Source: Dryomyza anilis
Taxonomy: Eukaryota; Arthropoda; Insecta; Diptera; Dryomyzidae
NCBI GenBank assembly: GCA_951804985.1
Contig: OX638132.1
Span: forward strand, 86,680,696 to 86,744,695
Direction: 5' to 3'
DNA: 64,000 nt
The position numbers were made by a program, and so were the translations under genes. Of this stretch, positions 22,194-33,240 are shown piece by piece (the stretch's first letter is position 1; every line of letters begins with the position of its first letter). A model generated the notes under the pieces. It worked only from the letters and a program-made list of their open reading frames with translations. It was not told the origin of the DNA and searched no databases.

Positions 22194-22493
22194 ATAATAT
22201 AATAATAGTTTGGCACTACAGTCCTGTATAGAAGCTCTCTCACCATTTTTAGCTGTGCGTATTATTTTTGTACTCAAAGTGGTGGGACCTACAGTTTATT
22301 GCCGAATCCGAACGGCGGGTGAGAGCTTTTCATAGGCAATGGTTTTACTCTCGTAGGTTTGCCATTTACTGAGGTAGCGCGGTATAGAAAAATGTTTCTA
22401 TGAAAAGATGTTGTTAGCCCCAGTCCAGGCTTGAACCGGGGACCTTTCGGCTCGCAGTCCAACGCACTAACCACTGAGCTACAGCGGCTACGA
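22194..22493 (-). mobile_element. tRNA-derived SINE, copy 1
   Basis: A 300-bp minus-strand insertion. On its own strand it begins with a tRNA-like head: A box TAGCTCAGTGGTTAGTGCG and B box GGTTCAAGCC, the two internal RNA polymerase III promoter elements (TAGC carries a one-base change here). A body of about 230 bases follows (CTAACAACATCTTTTCATAG, AACCTACGAGAGTAAAACCA, GGTCCCACCACTTTGAGTAC), ending in a short ATT-type tail. GGGAGATA flanks it on both sides (22186-22193 and 22494-22501) as the target-site duplication. Other copies: 23576-23813, 26125-26437, 44948-45251 and a fragment at 38231-38268. It needs a partner LINE for movement. Confidence 0.9.
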
Positions 22494-22499
22494 GGGAGA

Positions 22500-22880
22500 T
22501 AGGCATTGAGAAATATAAAAAAACTGTGTGTTTAATTTTACATAATTATTTATATCTCTGCAACCGATTAACATAGTTTAATTAAGTTAATGGTGCTTTC
22601 ATTACCAATTAATTCATTCAATACCAATTAAATTGAAAATTTAAAATTTAAAAAAATAAATTAAAAATTAAATTTTAATTTTACTTAGAAAAAATTAAAT
22701 ATATCATTCAAATCACTATAAGCCACATAAAAATCAAAAAAAAAATGGTTGTCAAACTCTTCTTTTTTTCACGTTGATTAAAAAAATAATTTCAATGGAG
22801 TCTCCCACAGTTTCTGAACTATTTCGTTTAATATTTCAATTGGCGATTTTGTTTCATACGCAATTGGTTCGCTATCATAC
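22500..22880. other. AT-rich spacer
   Basis: No gene seen. ATTTAAAATTTAAA-type simple sequence at about 22640-22680. Confidence 0.5.
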
Positions 22881-22884
22881 TATT

Positions 22885-23545
22885 TCTGATGGTAAATTAT
22901 TCCACACCAAATCATTTGAGATTTTACCTTTTCGATCTTAATGAACTGATAAAGGGTATCGAGACATGCACTAAACAATTTTTTTTTATTTTTTCCGACC
23001 ACTACTTCCAGAGATACAGGAGATACAGTGGCTCAAAGTTGGAAAAAAAGTGCCAAAAATCACTTTTGTACTGTTGTTCATATTTAAATATCTCTTGAAC
23101 TAGAAATGCTAGAAACTTACTATACAAAAAAAAAAAAAAAAAAAAATTTAGAAAATAATTTTTTAAAATATGATGCCATCAAAATACCATCTTGAAATTT
23201 TGTATGAACATTTATAATAAATTGACGAAAACTTAGGATTTTTTTCAGAATTTTAAAAAGGGTCCTTTTTAAGGACTTCAATTTTGAAGTGCAAGGATAA
23301 TGACCACGGGCCACATGTTACCGTTTGGAAATTACAACTTAATTTTTCTAAAAGCTTGTTCTATTAGGCACTTTTTTCCAACTTTGAGCCACTGTATCTC
23401 TGGAAGTAGTGGTCGGAAAAAATAAAAAATTGTTTAGTGCATGTCTCGATACCCTTTATCAGTTGCCAAAATTTCATTGAAATCAAAGAAAGTGAGTTCC
23501 AACCGCTGGTCGATTTGGTGTGGAATGGCCCATATATTAAATTAG
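22885..23545. repeat. Inverted repeat with arms of about 210-240 bp
   Basis: The left arm, about 22900-23060, carries TTCCACACCAAATC, GAACTGATAAAGGGTATCGA, TTTTTTCCGACCACTACTTC and TGGCTCAAAGTTGGAAAAAA. The right arm, about 23365-23540, carries the same segments inverted (TTTTTTCCAACTTTGAGCCA, GAAGTAGTGGTCGGAAAAAA, GATTTGGTGTGGAATGG). A third, direct copy sits at 24530-24780. The central part resembles 37920-38045. No frame of note; a non-autonomous foldback-like element is the best reading. Confidence 0.8.
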
Positions 23546-23575
23546 TAGCGTCAAAAGGTTCCATATTTAAATATG

Positions 23576-23813
23576 GGCTGGGGCTAACAACATCTTTTCA
23601 TAGATAAATTATTTTCTATATCGCGCTACCTCTCGGCAATCAAAGGTGAACCTACGAGAGTAAAACGTTGCTATGAAAAATTCACACCTGTCGCTCGGCA
23701 TTAAACTGTAGGTCCTATTACTTTGAGTACATATATAACACGCACAGCTCAAATGGAGAGAGAGCTCGGCCTAAGTTCTTCAGGACTGTAGCGCAAAACT
23801 ATTAATATTATTA
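23576..23813 (+). mobile_element. tRNA-derived SINE, copy 2, 5'-truncated and diverged
   Basis: It lacks the tRNA-like head and starts at GGCTGGGGCTAACAACATC. The body then matches the other copies with many substitutions and ends in an ATTATT-type tail. TTAAATATG flanks it on both sides (23567-23575 and 23814-23822), consistent with target-primed insertion of a truncated copy. Its divergence suggests it is older than copies 1 and 3. Confidence 0.85.
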
Positions 23814-24289
23814 TTAAATATGAAATTAAAGCGATGAGGCACAATCGAAAAAATGCAATTATCAATATCGGAAGACATCAAAATCGGAAGACATGATCGT
23901 TAGGGCGGATCGAAACCAAATTTTTATTTTATTTCAAAATGTAATAGGGCTTATAAGTTACATTATGCTGCTAGATTTTACCACAAAAAATTTGAGTCGA
24001 AAAAAATAATATCGTCTGCTCGCGCATTGCAATAAAGTTAAAAAAAACACTTTAAACCCATTTTTTCTTATTTTTTTAACATCTACATAAACTTTCTTTT
24101 GGTTCGAAATAGACTCAAAAAATTAGAGATTGTATCTATTAATGTCCTCCTAAAATTTCATCAATTTTGAATAAAATCTTATACACGCGCATCGTCCCTT
24201 AAGTTGAAAAAGTACAAAAAATCGACATTTTCTTTGTTTAAACCGTTCTAAAATCGGCATGGGTAGTTATTTTGGGGGAATTCGTTTGG

Positions 24290-24510
24290 GGGAATTCGAA
24301 AAAAAAATGTCGAAACCTTAAAATGTCGAAATTTTAAAAGCCTTAGAACGCCGAAACAATATTTGGCCGAATCCAAAAATGTCGAAAAATATTTTAAAAC
24401 AAGAAAATGTCGAAAAATCTTTGAAACTATAAATACAAAAACATTTTTCTATAGTATCAAAAAATGTCGAAAATTACAATGCCGAAACATCAAAATGTTG
24501 AAATACAAAT
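24290..24510 (-). repeat. TCGACATTTT-family block
   Basis: A run of AAAATGTCGAAA-type 12-15-mers, the inverse of the block at 24955-25205 and of the tandem block at 16500-17700. Simple-repeat translation gives a meaningless open frame. Confidence 0.7.
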
Positions 24511-24954
24511 TTCAAATCGTATATGAGCCATTCCACACCAAATCTCTAGGATTTACAACTCACCCTCTTCGATTTCAATGAATTTTTGGCAACTGATAAA
24601 GGGCATCTAGATCTGCATTGACCATTTAATTATATTGTTCCGACCACTATTTCCAGAGATACCACTTTTTTCCAGAGATACAGTCCTAAGTTAAAAAAAT
24701 TGTCAAAGATCACTTTTGTATGGTGGTTCATATCTAAATATCTCTTGATGCTAGAAACTCCGTTAAGGTTTCGTTTTAAAACTAATCAAACAATCTTTTG
24801 GAAAATGTAAGTCTTCTTAACATTATCATATTGACAATGGACATCAACCTTGAACTTCAAATTTCAGGTAAATTATAGCAAATTAAAAAAAAAATTAAAA
24901 TTGGTTTATTTATTATAAGTGTTCGAGCTAAATTCCGAGGTTGTAATTTGAATG

Positions 24955-25205
24955 TATTTCGACATTTTCTATCATTTTTCGGCCAAAAATTATTTCGCTA
25001 TATTAAATTTCGACATTTTTAGTTTTCGACATTTTGTTTTTCAACATTTTAGTTTTCAAAATTTGTCTTTTCCGACATTTTTGTTTTCGACATTATTGTT
25101 TTCGACATTTTAAGGTTTCGGCATTTTTATTTTCTACATTTTTGTCTTCTGTATTTTTAGTTTCGATATTTTAAATTTCAGCTTATCGTACCAGACCCAT
25201 TTTGG
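24955..25205 (+). repeat. TCGACATTTT-family block ending in TACCAGACCC
   Basis: About a dozen imperfect repeats of TTTTCGACATTTTTG-type 15-mers, ending with TTATCGTACCAGACCCATTT. The same ending occurs at 16811, 17071, 17329 and 17488, and inverted near 37400 (ATGAGTCTGGTACGATAAG), so the family has a defined boundary. Confidence 0.75.
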
Positions 25206-26124
25206 GTAGTATATTTGTTTTTAGGTGTGCTGAATCTAAATTTGTTAACCCGGATTTCTATTGGGTATAGTTTTTGTAAAAAAAAAAACCCTAAAGTCTG
25301 GTGTTTTGCCCATTAAACAATTTTTTACTGATCCAATCATATTGCTTTAAGTTTTGTTGTCATTATTGGTCTTAAAAGTTATGTACATAATGGTCCTAAA
25401 ATTTCCATCATACTTTTTTAGTAAATTGTGCTCGCGCATTGCAACCGAAGGCAAAAAATTCCATTAAGAAATATAAATTTATGTTTAGGGTAAAAAATAT
25501 TGTGTTTTGGAACAGCATAACCTCAAAAAATTAAATTTCGAATCTATTAACACCCTCCCAAAATATCATCATTTTTAAAACAAATGTTGTGGCTGTGCAT
25601 CGTCCTTGAAGTGGGAAACACTCAAAAAAACTTAATTTTCTGTGATGTTCTATTTGACTTTTTTTTTTAGTCAAATTGTCAATTCTAGAACCATTATATT
25701 ACGCCAAAAAATATCAAACATTATGCTGTAATATTAAAAATAATTATAAAAACTATAGAAATTGACCGCTAACAAATTTGGATTCAGCACTCCTATAAAT
25801 ATATATATAAAAAATTACATGTCAAAATAACCACCCATGCCGATTTTAGAATGGGTTAACCAAAGAAAATGACGATTTTTTTGTACATTTTCAACTTCAA
25901 GGACGATGCGCGAGTATAAAATTTTATTGAAAATTGATAAAATTTTAGGAGGACATTAATAGATACAATTTCTAATTTTTTGATTTTATTACGATCCAAA
26001 AAAAAATTCATGTAGATGGTAATAAATAAAATTATGGATTAAAAGTGTTTTTAACTTCATATGCAATGCGCAAACACAAGACATTATTTATTTTGACTAA
26101 AATTTCTTGTGGTAATCTCTGGTA

Positions 26125-26437
26125 AGTGTAGCCGCGATAGCTCAGTGGTTAGTGCGTTGGACTGCGAGCCGAAAGGTCCCCGGTTCAAGCCTGGACTGGG
26201 GCTAACAACATCTTTTCATAGAAACATTTTTCTGTACCGCGCTACCTCTCGTCAGTAAATGGCAAACCTACGAGAGTAAAAACCATTGCCTATGAAAAGC
26301 TCTCACCCGCCGTTCGGATTCGGCAATAAACTGTAGGTCCCACCACGTTGAGTACAAATATAACACGCACAGCTCAAAATGGTGAGAGAGCTCGGCCGAA
26401 GTTCTATATAGGACTGTAGCGCCAAACTATTATTATT
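26125..26437 (+). mobile_element. tRNA-derived SINE, copy 3, full length
   Basis: The clearest copy. The A box TAGCTCAGTGGTTAGTGCG is at about 26139 and the B box GGTTCAAGCC at about 26181. Between them lies an anticodon-arm-like segment (TTGGACTGCGAGCCGAA) whose stem no longer pairs fully, so this is not a functional tRNA gene. The body ends at GCGCCAAACTATTATTATT. A 12-bp target duplication TAATCTCTGGTA lies at 26113-26124 and 26438-26449. Removing the insertion restores the right arm of the surrounding inverted repeat, an independent proof of insertion. Confidence 0.93.
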
Positions 26438-26489
26438 TAATCTCTGGTAGCACAATGCAACTTTTAAGCCCTATTACAATTTTGGGAAA

Positions 26490-27560
26490 CAATTTCGGAT
26501 ACACCATAATGATCATAATGTTTTCTAAAATTCAAATAAAATGTCCATATTTTATTGGATATGTTTCGATTTTGAAAATGAATTTCTGAATTGCATATGA
26601 ATTTCTTGTGGAAATTTCAAATTTCAATTTGTTCATTTCTAAATTTCAAATGGATTTTTTAAAATTTGAATTGATTAATTTTTCTGAATTTTATCTGGAA
26701 ATGATTATTGTGTTTTTCTCTACTGAAATTTTATTATTTTGGTTTGTTTTTCTTATTCGTTCATATTTCCGTTATTTTTTCTCTTCTTCGCTTATATATT
26801 GAATCGTCGGTCTTCTTGTTATTTTTTCTCTTCTTCCCCTATATATTTAATCGTCCGTCTTCCTATTATTTTTGTTCTTTTTACCCTATATATTTATGCT
26901 TTCTCTTTTTTCTTCTATCCTCTTTCTTCCCCTTTCTTCTATTTGTCCTCTTTTAATACTTCTTTATCATCTTTATCGTTTCATGTTCTACTTCATACAT
27001 CTATGATCTCTTCTATTGCCTAGGACCGTTTTATAATCAGTTTATTTAACAGTCTTTGTGTCACCACAACCTTCACCTCTGCCTGTATCCTGCTATGTAA
27101 CTTTCACTCTCTCTCTATCTCTCCTTTTTATTGATTCGTTTATAATATTTGTATTTGTGGTAATTTTGGTGGTAACCATGGTAACCAGCGCTTTAATTGG
27201 ATTGCCTCCTATTGTGTTACTGTCTTTCTGTCTGTTTGAATGAATATCTGTCTGTCTGTTTGTCTGTCTGTTTATCTATCTATCTGTCTCATTGTCTATC
27301 TGTGTGCGCATGTATCAGCATGAGTGTCATTATATTTATTTTTCTGTTGTATTCAATATTTTTCTTTTCTTCGCCTTCTCTATATTCATGTGGTTTTATT
27401 GACGGGGGGTTTTTTAGTTTGCCTTTATTTCCCTCTGTCTGTCTGTCTATTCGACCGTCCGTCTGTCTGTCTGTCTGTCCAGTGGCCAAATGATGAGCAG
27501 CTGCTGCTGGTGTCGCTTTTTTACTTATGTTGCTGGCACGCGATGACATAATCGCCGCAT
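26490..27560. other. Pyrimidine-rich stretch with CTGT microsatellite
   Basis: 26700-26960 is a C/T-rich strand with a local tandem duplication around 26770-26870 (TTATTTTTTCTCTTCTTC, CTATATATT.AATCGTC.GTC). 27239-27300 and 27437-27480 are CTGT/CTAT microsatellites. The open frames here are leucine/serine-rich translations of simple sequence. No gene supported. Confidence 0.6.
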
Positions 27561-28180
27561 GGAAATTGCTTCATTACTGTCTCTTGAAATTCTTTGTCAT
27601 TGTAAATATATATTTTTATTTAAGTATGCATGTATAAGTGTGTCTGTGTGTATGTGTGTGTGTTAAGGGCGCAAACATTGACATGGCTTAATTAAAACTT
27701 TGAAAATTCATTTTATCTGCAAAATATATTCTTGTTTAATGTGTCTTTAAAGGCAACAAAATGTTGCCAATGAGTTGCCAACTCTTTGCTCAAAACATCT
27801 TGCATACACAAACACTTTTATACACACACACACACACACACATACATTGATACAATACACAAACAAACATTCAATAGCAACGTAGCACACTGAGTGCGCA
27901 AGGATCTTGAACAGTTTAATGTATGCGTAAAATGTCCATTTATATGACAAACTTTCTCCACGTTGTCGTTGGCCAATTTTATGGTCATCTTCGAAATTAA
28001 TTTGTAGTAATTACCATGTCAAAATGAATTTAGAATTTGTTATTTACTCGCCTTACGAAATATTCGTATTGAAATTTTTCATATTCAGCATATTTCAATA
28101 TAAATTCTCCCAAACAAATTTTTTGGGTTTGTTTTTTTGTTTATATCATTTCTACTATAAGAAAAATTCATTGATATTTA
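27560..28180. other. Non-coding stretch with a CA-repeat
   Basis: TG-rich tract at about 27637-27663 and (CA)n at 27823-27842. No gene recognised. Confidence 0.55.
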
Positions 28181-28184
28181 AATC

Positions 28185-28351
28185 AAAGCACTGTCAAAAC
28201 AAAATTAAAGAGGTCTGTAATGATTTTCAATAAAAATTCAAATACTGTTTTGAACTGTTTAAAACATTAAATGTTGTGAACAAAATGACTTGACGCCAAT
28301 GAAACATATTCTTCAGTGAAGTGTAGTCACTAGAGAGATTTCGCTTTAATA
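28185..28351 (+). repeat. Contiguous copy of the repeat at 585-1215
   Basis: This copy joins without interruption the two pieces seen at 615-725 and 1085-1200. It ends exactly where mariner copy B starts (TTTAA then TAAAGGG). The corresponding point in the other copy is TACTCTAATACTG. Confidence 0.55.
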
Positions 28352-29308
28352 AAGGGTTTTTCACAAGATACAAATATTTACAGGTACGATCACTCTGACA
28401 TTAGGAAAGTTTTTTTGACAAATTTTGAAATATTTTGTTTTGATTCAAATTCAAATTTTCAAAATTTGAAATTAATGTTCAAAGAAAATATGAAAAATAT
28501 TTTTCAGATGTTGTTTTGATTATAAAAATGTTTGTGAACATTTTTAAGTTATATCAAAGCATACCTTGATAATTATTTTTCATTTCTATAGAATTTTATA
28601 TGAGATTTTTTTAATTGTCCATTTTGTTTGGATTTTAAAACTAAACTTGGAGTACGTGTGGATTGCTGTCTGACCAATAACGCATATTTTGTTTATTGAC
28701 GACGCCATTCAGCCAGAAATGAGCCTCATCGCTGATGATGATCCGAATCCGAATCATTTTCAAGTTGTTGCTCAGCCCATTTCACGAACATACGACGCTT
28801 CTGGTGGTCAAGCGGCTTCAGTTCTTGCGTCAATTTGATTTTGTAAGGATGTAGGTCAAGATCTTTTCGCAAAATTCGCCTCAAGGACGTCACAGAGATG
28901 CCCAACGCTTGAGAACGACGTGTGAGAGACACATTTGGGCTTTCTTCAACTGAAGCCTCAGCGGTAGCAATATTCTCGACACTACGGGCACTTCTTTGTC
29001 TCATTGGCACGGGAACATTTTGTACTGTGCCTATGGATTCAAATTTTTCCACTAGCCGCTCAATTGTTGATCTGCTAGGACGATTATGACGACCATAAAT
29101 TGGACGTAGAGCTCTTAACGTTGAGGCCACTGACTCTGAATTTCGGTAGTAAATTTTAATAATTTCGACTCGTTGGTGGCTCGTATATCTTTCCATCATG
29201 AAATGGCAAACCTTACTGAAGAGAAATGTCAAAAGAGCAGCAATAAATATGGCGTCGTTTGCTGTCCCTGTCGCTCTACTTTTGTAGCGTCCCTGTTGAA
29301 AAACCCTT
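28352..29308 (-). mobile_element. Tc1/mariner-type transposon, copy B
   Basis: Minus-strand copy. The right edge reads CCCTGTTGAAAAACCCTT then TA, the same terminal sequence as the left end of copy A. The left edge reads TA then AAGGGTTTTTCA but diverges from the expected end after that. The segment 28370-28630 does not match the family, so the 3' part has probably been replaced or interrupted. The frame retains the N-terminal DNA-binding half and the start of the catalytic domain. Confidence 0.8.
28630..29232 (-). pseudogene. Transposase relic, DNA-binding half (copy B)
   Basis: An open frame from 29232 to 28726 (about 168 residues; the likely true start is the later MMERYTSHQRVE). It carries a paired-type bipartite helix-turn-helix: the first part around RPSRSTIERLVEKFESIGT, the second around SQALGISVTSLRRILRKDL. 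Then follow TQELKPLDHQKRRMFVKWAE and QQLENDSD. A small deletion/frameshift near 28735 throws off the frame, and the catalytic start (SDEAHFWLNGVVNKQNMRYW) continues in another frame to about 28630, where similarity stops. Catalytic residues two and three are missing. It complements copy A, which keeps the opposite part. Confidence 0.85.
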
Positions 29309-29310
29309 TA

Positions 29311-31650
29311 CAAGTATAATTTTAAAGGCACATTCTGTTAACGTGGCATTACTCCAAAGTACTTGTTTTCTACGACTTATATTAATTAATACAAGCTAAT
29401 TTTAGTTCTACTACTTTTCTATTACTATTTGTATTATTATTTCTAGTCTTATTTCTACTACTATTTTTACTCTTATTTCTACTACTATTTTTAGAATTGT
29501 TAAAAAAATGCAATTACCTTTACTACACTTTTTATTTCTACTACTACCTCCCATAATGCTGCTACTTACTACAATAGTTATTGCATTCACAGGCATAGTG
29601 CAAATAAATGCAAAACTTTGCAACGAACCTATGTAAATCCCTCTGCCAAGCACCATAATTTACTGCATGTTGCTGCTGCTGCTGTTGCCTGCAACATGCA
29701 ATTTACATGCAACAATAACTCCATGCAGCTATTTGCCATTTTAGCTAAAATGTTAGTCGTTTGTTAGACGGAAGTCGGCAAATAGCACTGTTAGGCAAAT
29801 AGTTTTTAACTGTTACGGTTTTCTTTTCTTTCATTTTATTTTTCTTTTTTTTTTTTTGATAAATTTAACAACCAACTGTTAGTAATTGCTCATAAAATCA
29901 ACAACATCAAAAACAAAATTCAAAAATAAAAAAAAAAACAAAATGCCACATATGCCATTTTGCATTTATTAACAACAACAACTTAATTCATTGATTTATT
30001 TTATTGCATTGCATTTCATTTCAGTCATGTTTTGTATTTATTTAATAAAATGTGTCACACTTTTTGTGTCTGCATAAAAAGCGAAATTCGTCACAGCTGT
30101 CGCTAGTTGAAAACACAAAATTTCAATTAAATTTCGCTTTTTTTTTCACCCTTAAAATAAAATACAATTCTAGTTGATTTCATAACCATTTGCACGCAAT
30201 GTTGCGCTGCCAACACTCGAAGTGTGTGTGAGTTTGTGTTGCTGCTGTTGGCAGCATTGAAATTGCATTTGAATTATTCATATTTTGGCGGGCAAATAGA
30301 AAAACAGCCTGACAGTTAGTCAGTCAGACGGACAGCCATAAAAAGTGGCACAAAACAAGTGCGCTTGACCATGGCGCTTGGCACGCCACACAACGTCAAA
30401 CAAATGCATACTGTGCACTGCCCGAGTCAAAAAAGCAACTGCAACAAAATCACGTTGACCAACAGCATAAACTTTTAGATTTATTTTTTTCTTATTTTTT
30501 TTTTTTGTCTTTAATTGTAGCGTTGAAAATTTAAATATTTAGTAGGTGCCATGTATTTTATTTAAATTTCTTTGTGCCACTCAAAATATTTACGCTTTAA
30601 GCAGTGGTTGCTTTTTTTGCTCTAGCTCTTGCTCTCACTCTTACTATTGCTCTTTGTTTGCTCATAAACCAACGCACACAACTACACGACTAAGTACTTG
30701 ATGTGGTACTTGACTTCGCCATAGGAATCGCTATGTCCAACCATAAAGCAGCTGCTAACAGGCTGCCAACAAAAGCCTCACTTTTGACTTCCGCTTCGCA
30801 AATAGCAGCCAGCACGCGCTCCTCAAAAAGCGCACAAATTTTTATGATGTGTTTTAACATTTAATAGCAGGTCATTACAAATATTTTTGCAGCACCCCCA
30901 CCAACGAAACAAACTGTACGCGCGCTGTAAAATGGCACGTGATTAATTTTAAAATATTCCGCTTTTAATGCAAAAGATCGGTGATAAGATTTCGGATAAC
31001 AGTTCTCGTAAATGGCAGCAGTTTGATGGAAGAAGTTGCTAGAGCACGTCGCGAAATTAACTTAAATGAAATAAATTATTTATTGGTACATCGCAATTTT
31101 GATTTCAATGACTCTTGTCTAATTCGTAGTTATTTTTTTTCATTATTTTATCGATTTTAAGCCATTTTAAGGAATCTATTAAATCGTGTATTGAGCAAAC
31201 GGTAATTTGAAATAGATTTATGAAGAAATTAAAATTTAACAATTTTAACAAAATATTTTAAAACTATAAAAATAGGAGTAAATGATATAATTCAGCAGAT
31301 AGTATGCATTACACCGTTCGACAGTACATGAACCAAATGATGGAGGTCTGAAAATAAGTTCCAAATGGAGTTGAACTGCATTTACAGTTTTTTATTACGT
31401 GAACCCGTTTTCTTTTAAAAGGAATTCAAACTTTCAAAGGATAATAATTTTCAAAAAATGTATTTAAATACTTATGCATGTCCTTCGATGCCGAACTTAG
31501 TGTCAAATGAAAGAAGAGAATCTTGGAAATTTTATATATTATTTTATTTTATCCTATCAGGACGAAGTAGTGTTAATAATGTCTTTTTAAACTTTTATCC
31601 TTTAATATCCTTTGAAATTTCCAATGAATGAAAAATATGTAAAGGAATGA
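29311..31650. other. Intron-like unique DNA
   Basis: The longest stretch of non-repetitive, mixed-composition sequence in the window. It holds TTTCTACTACTATTTTTAC-type short repeats at 29430-29500, a TGCTGC triplet run near 29668, and balanced-composition blocks at about 30050-30460 and 30600-30960. No exon with slowpoke similarity and no other protein-like frame was recognised. It is the best candidate for conserved intronic regulatory sequence. Confidence 0.5.
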
Positions 31651-31651
31651 T

Positions 31652-32671
31652 ATATCGTCACTGTCATGCCAAAGGGACGAATGTGCATTTTAAAAATGTT
31701 GGAAAATCAAATTTTTAAGTTTGAAGTGCTTTCAAAATTAGCAAAATTTATATTTTTTTCAATTTTTTCTGTTATTTTGGTTTATTTGTCAATTATTATG
31801 ACGTATGTAAAATATCTTTAGATTTGGACAACCTACTGAAATATAAATACGGATTTTGTGAGACTATATGCTGATCAAAACGCAAATATTTTTGTTTTTT
31901 ACGCTATAACTTTTTATTAGCGCAAGATAAAATAGTAATGTAAAGGCATTTATTATTTGCTTTTAAAGCACCTATCTATTGGCATCATTAATTAAAAATA
32001 TTTTGTCAAACATTAATTTGCCATTTGTTATTTGCTGGAAAAAATGTTTGGCAAAATATTTTTTAATTGAGGATGCCAATCGATAGGTCCTTTAAAAACA
32101 AACAATGAATACCTTCACACCACTATTTTAACTTGCACCAATAAAAAATTATAGCAAAAAAAAAGAAGAAATTGAAAATATTGTCATGGCAAAAGGGCGA
32201 ATCTTTTCGTTTTTTTTACTATAACTCTTTAATGGTATAAGATAAAATAGTGATGTAAAGGAAATTATTGTTTGTTTTCAAAGCACCTATCGATCTGCAT
32301 TATTAATTACAAATATTTTGCCAAAAAAAAGATCCTGCAAATGGCAAATTAATGTTTGGCAAAATATTTTTAATTAATGATGCAGATCGATAGGTGCTTT
32401 GAAAACAAACAATAAATGCCTTTTCATCACTATTTTATCTTATACCAACAAAAAGTTATGGCGAAAAAACGAAAAGATTCGCCCTTTTGGCATGACAAGA
32501 ATTGCAATTTTTCAAATTCGTCCTTTTGGTTTTGTCTTTTGTGGCTAGAAATATCCAACAAAATGAGACGCGATTTTGGCACAGCATACTTGAGGATAAA
32601 CTACGTTGAAAAATGTAAAAAAAAAACGTAAATATGAAAAATTCTCCCCTTTGGCATTATAATGACGATAT
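31652..32671 (+). mobile_element. 1-kb TIR element with two internal palindromes, copy 1
   Basis: The ends are inverted copies: ATATCGTCACTGTCATGCCA at the left and TGGCATTATAATGACGATAT at the right, about 33 bases with few mismatches. Inside are two large imperfect palindromes. One is 31893-32013 with 32043-32165; the other is 32182-32325 with 32355-32497, the latter with arms of about 143 bases and a loop of about 29. The terminal motif GCCAAA(A)GGG.CGAAT recurs at the palindrome edges. No transposase. The second copy, at 48197-49198, matches over its full length. Confidence 0.88.
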
Positions 32672-32880
32672 GTAGTATGACATATCAAATATTCATCCTT
32701 TTAGCTTTTTTAATTAACAAAAAAAATATAAGAATTCTTTCTCCAACAAAACTAATTTGAATTCTTTTTTGTCCAAAACTGATCAGAAAACATCTGAAGT
32801 TGTCTCTTGAAATTTGTCTGCTGAAAAAAATGTTCGTTTCGTGACAGGGAAATCACAAGTTTTGGAACTCTACCAAAAAC
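32672..32880. other. Spacer
   Basis: Nothing recognised between the TIR element and the LTR-like fragment. Confidence 0.5.
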
Positions 32881-32904
32881 ATATTCTCAGTTTAAGGAAA
32901 TTAG

Positions 32905-33240
32905 TTAGAAAGATATGGAACGACATTGAGAGCACTATGGTAGTGAGCGAAAAACAGATGGAATATCAGTGAAATAAAATGTGAAAGAGGTGCGACATAT
33001 AGAGGGAAAGTTTCACGGATACTCGGGAAGTGTAGATGTTTGTGGAAACTACTGGAATCATATTATGTGCTGTACATAACTGTAATAATTTGGAGATACC
33101 ATACGAGCAATGCCTATTATCGTAATGCTCTATACTTCACGAGATTCTTTTTGCAGTACCCAGCAGTATATGAGAGCGGCGCATTTGAGATGAAGCATTT
33201 CTGTTGAGAATTTAAAGTAACCGCACACGAGGCCGGATTG
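32905..33240 (+). mobile_element. Diverged LTR-like fragment
   Basis: Similar in order to 2340-2600: AGAAAGATATGGAACGAC, GCACTATGGTAGTGAGCGAA, AACAGATGGAATATCAG, then GCAGTATATGAGAGCGGCGC. The TATA-like segment lies at the equivalent position. No associated internal region; the ends are undefined. Confidence 0.5.

Larger units (their letters stand above)
23898..26490. mobile_element. Large inverted-repeat structure, arms of about 370 bp
   Basis: The left arm at 23898-24274 and the right arm at 25812-26490 are inverted copies. Shared segments include AATGTCCTCCTAAAATTT, CGCGCATCGTCC and TTCTAAAATCGGCATGGGT. A third direct partial copy lies at about 25405-25660 (GCTCGCGCATTGCAA, GCATCGTCCTTGAAGT). 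The right arm is split by a SINE at 26125-26437. The interior holds two TCGACATTTT blocks. No transposase is visible. A composite or foldback element is likely, but the true ends are not fixed. Confidence 0.75.

Noticed and set aside
26139..26200. A functional tRNA gene at the SINE head
   Set aside because: The anticodon stem does not pair well, the sequence continues into a 230-bp body, and identical bodies at other loci carry target duplications: a SINE, not a tRNA gene.
26608..27023. Plus-strand Phe/Leu/Ser-rich frames resembling membrane proteins
   Set aside because: The strand is a C/T-rich simple tract, which always translates to F/L/S; overlapping frames are equally open.
27197..27551. 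Cys/Leu-rich frames at the CTGT microsatellite
   Set aside because: CTGTCTGT translates to alternating C-L-S-V; the frames end where the simple repeat ends.
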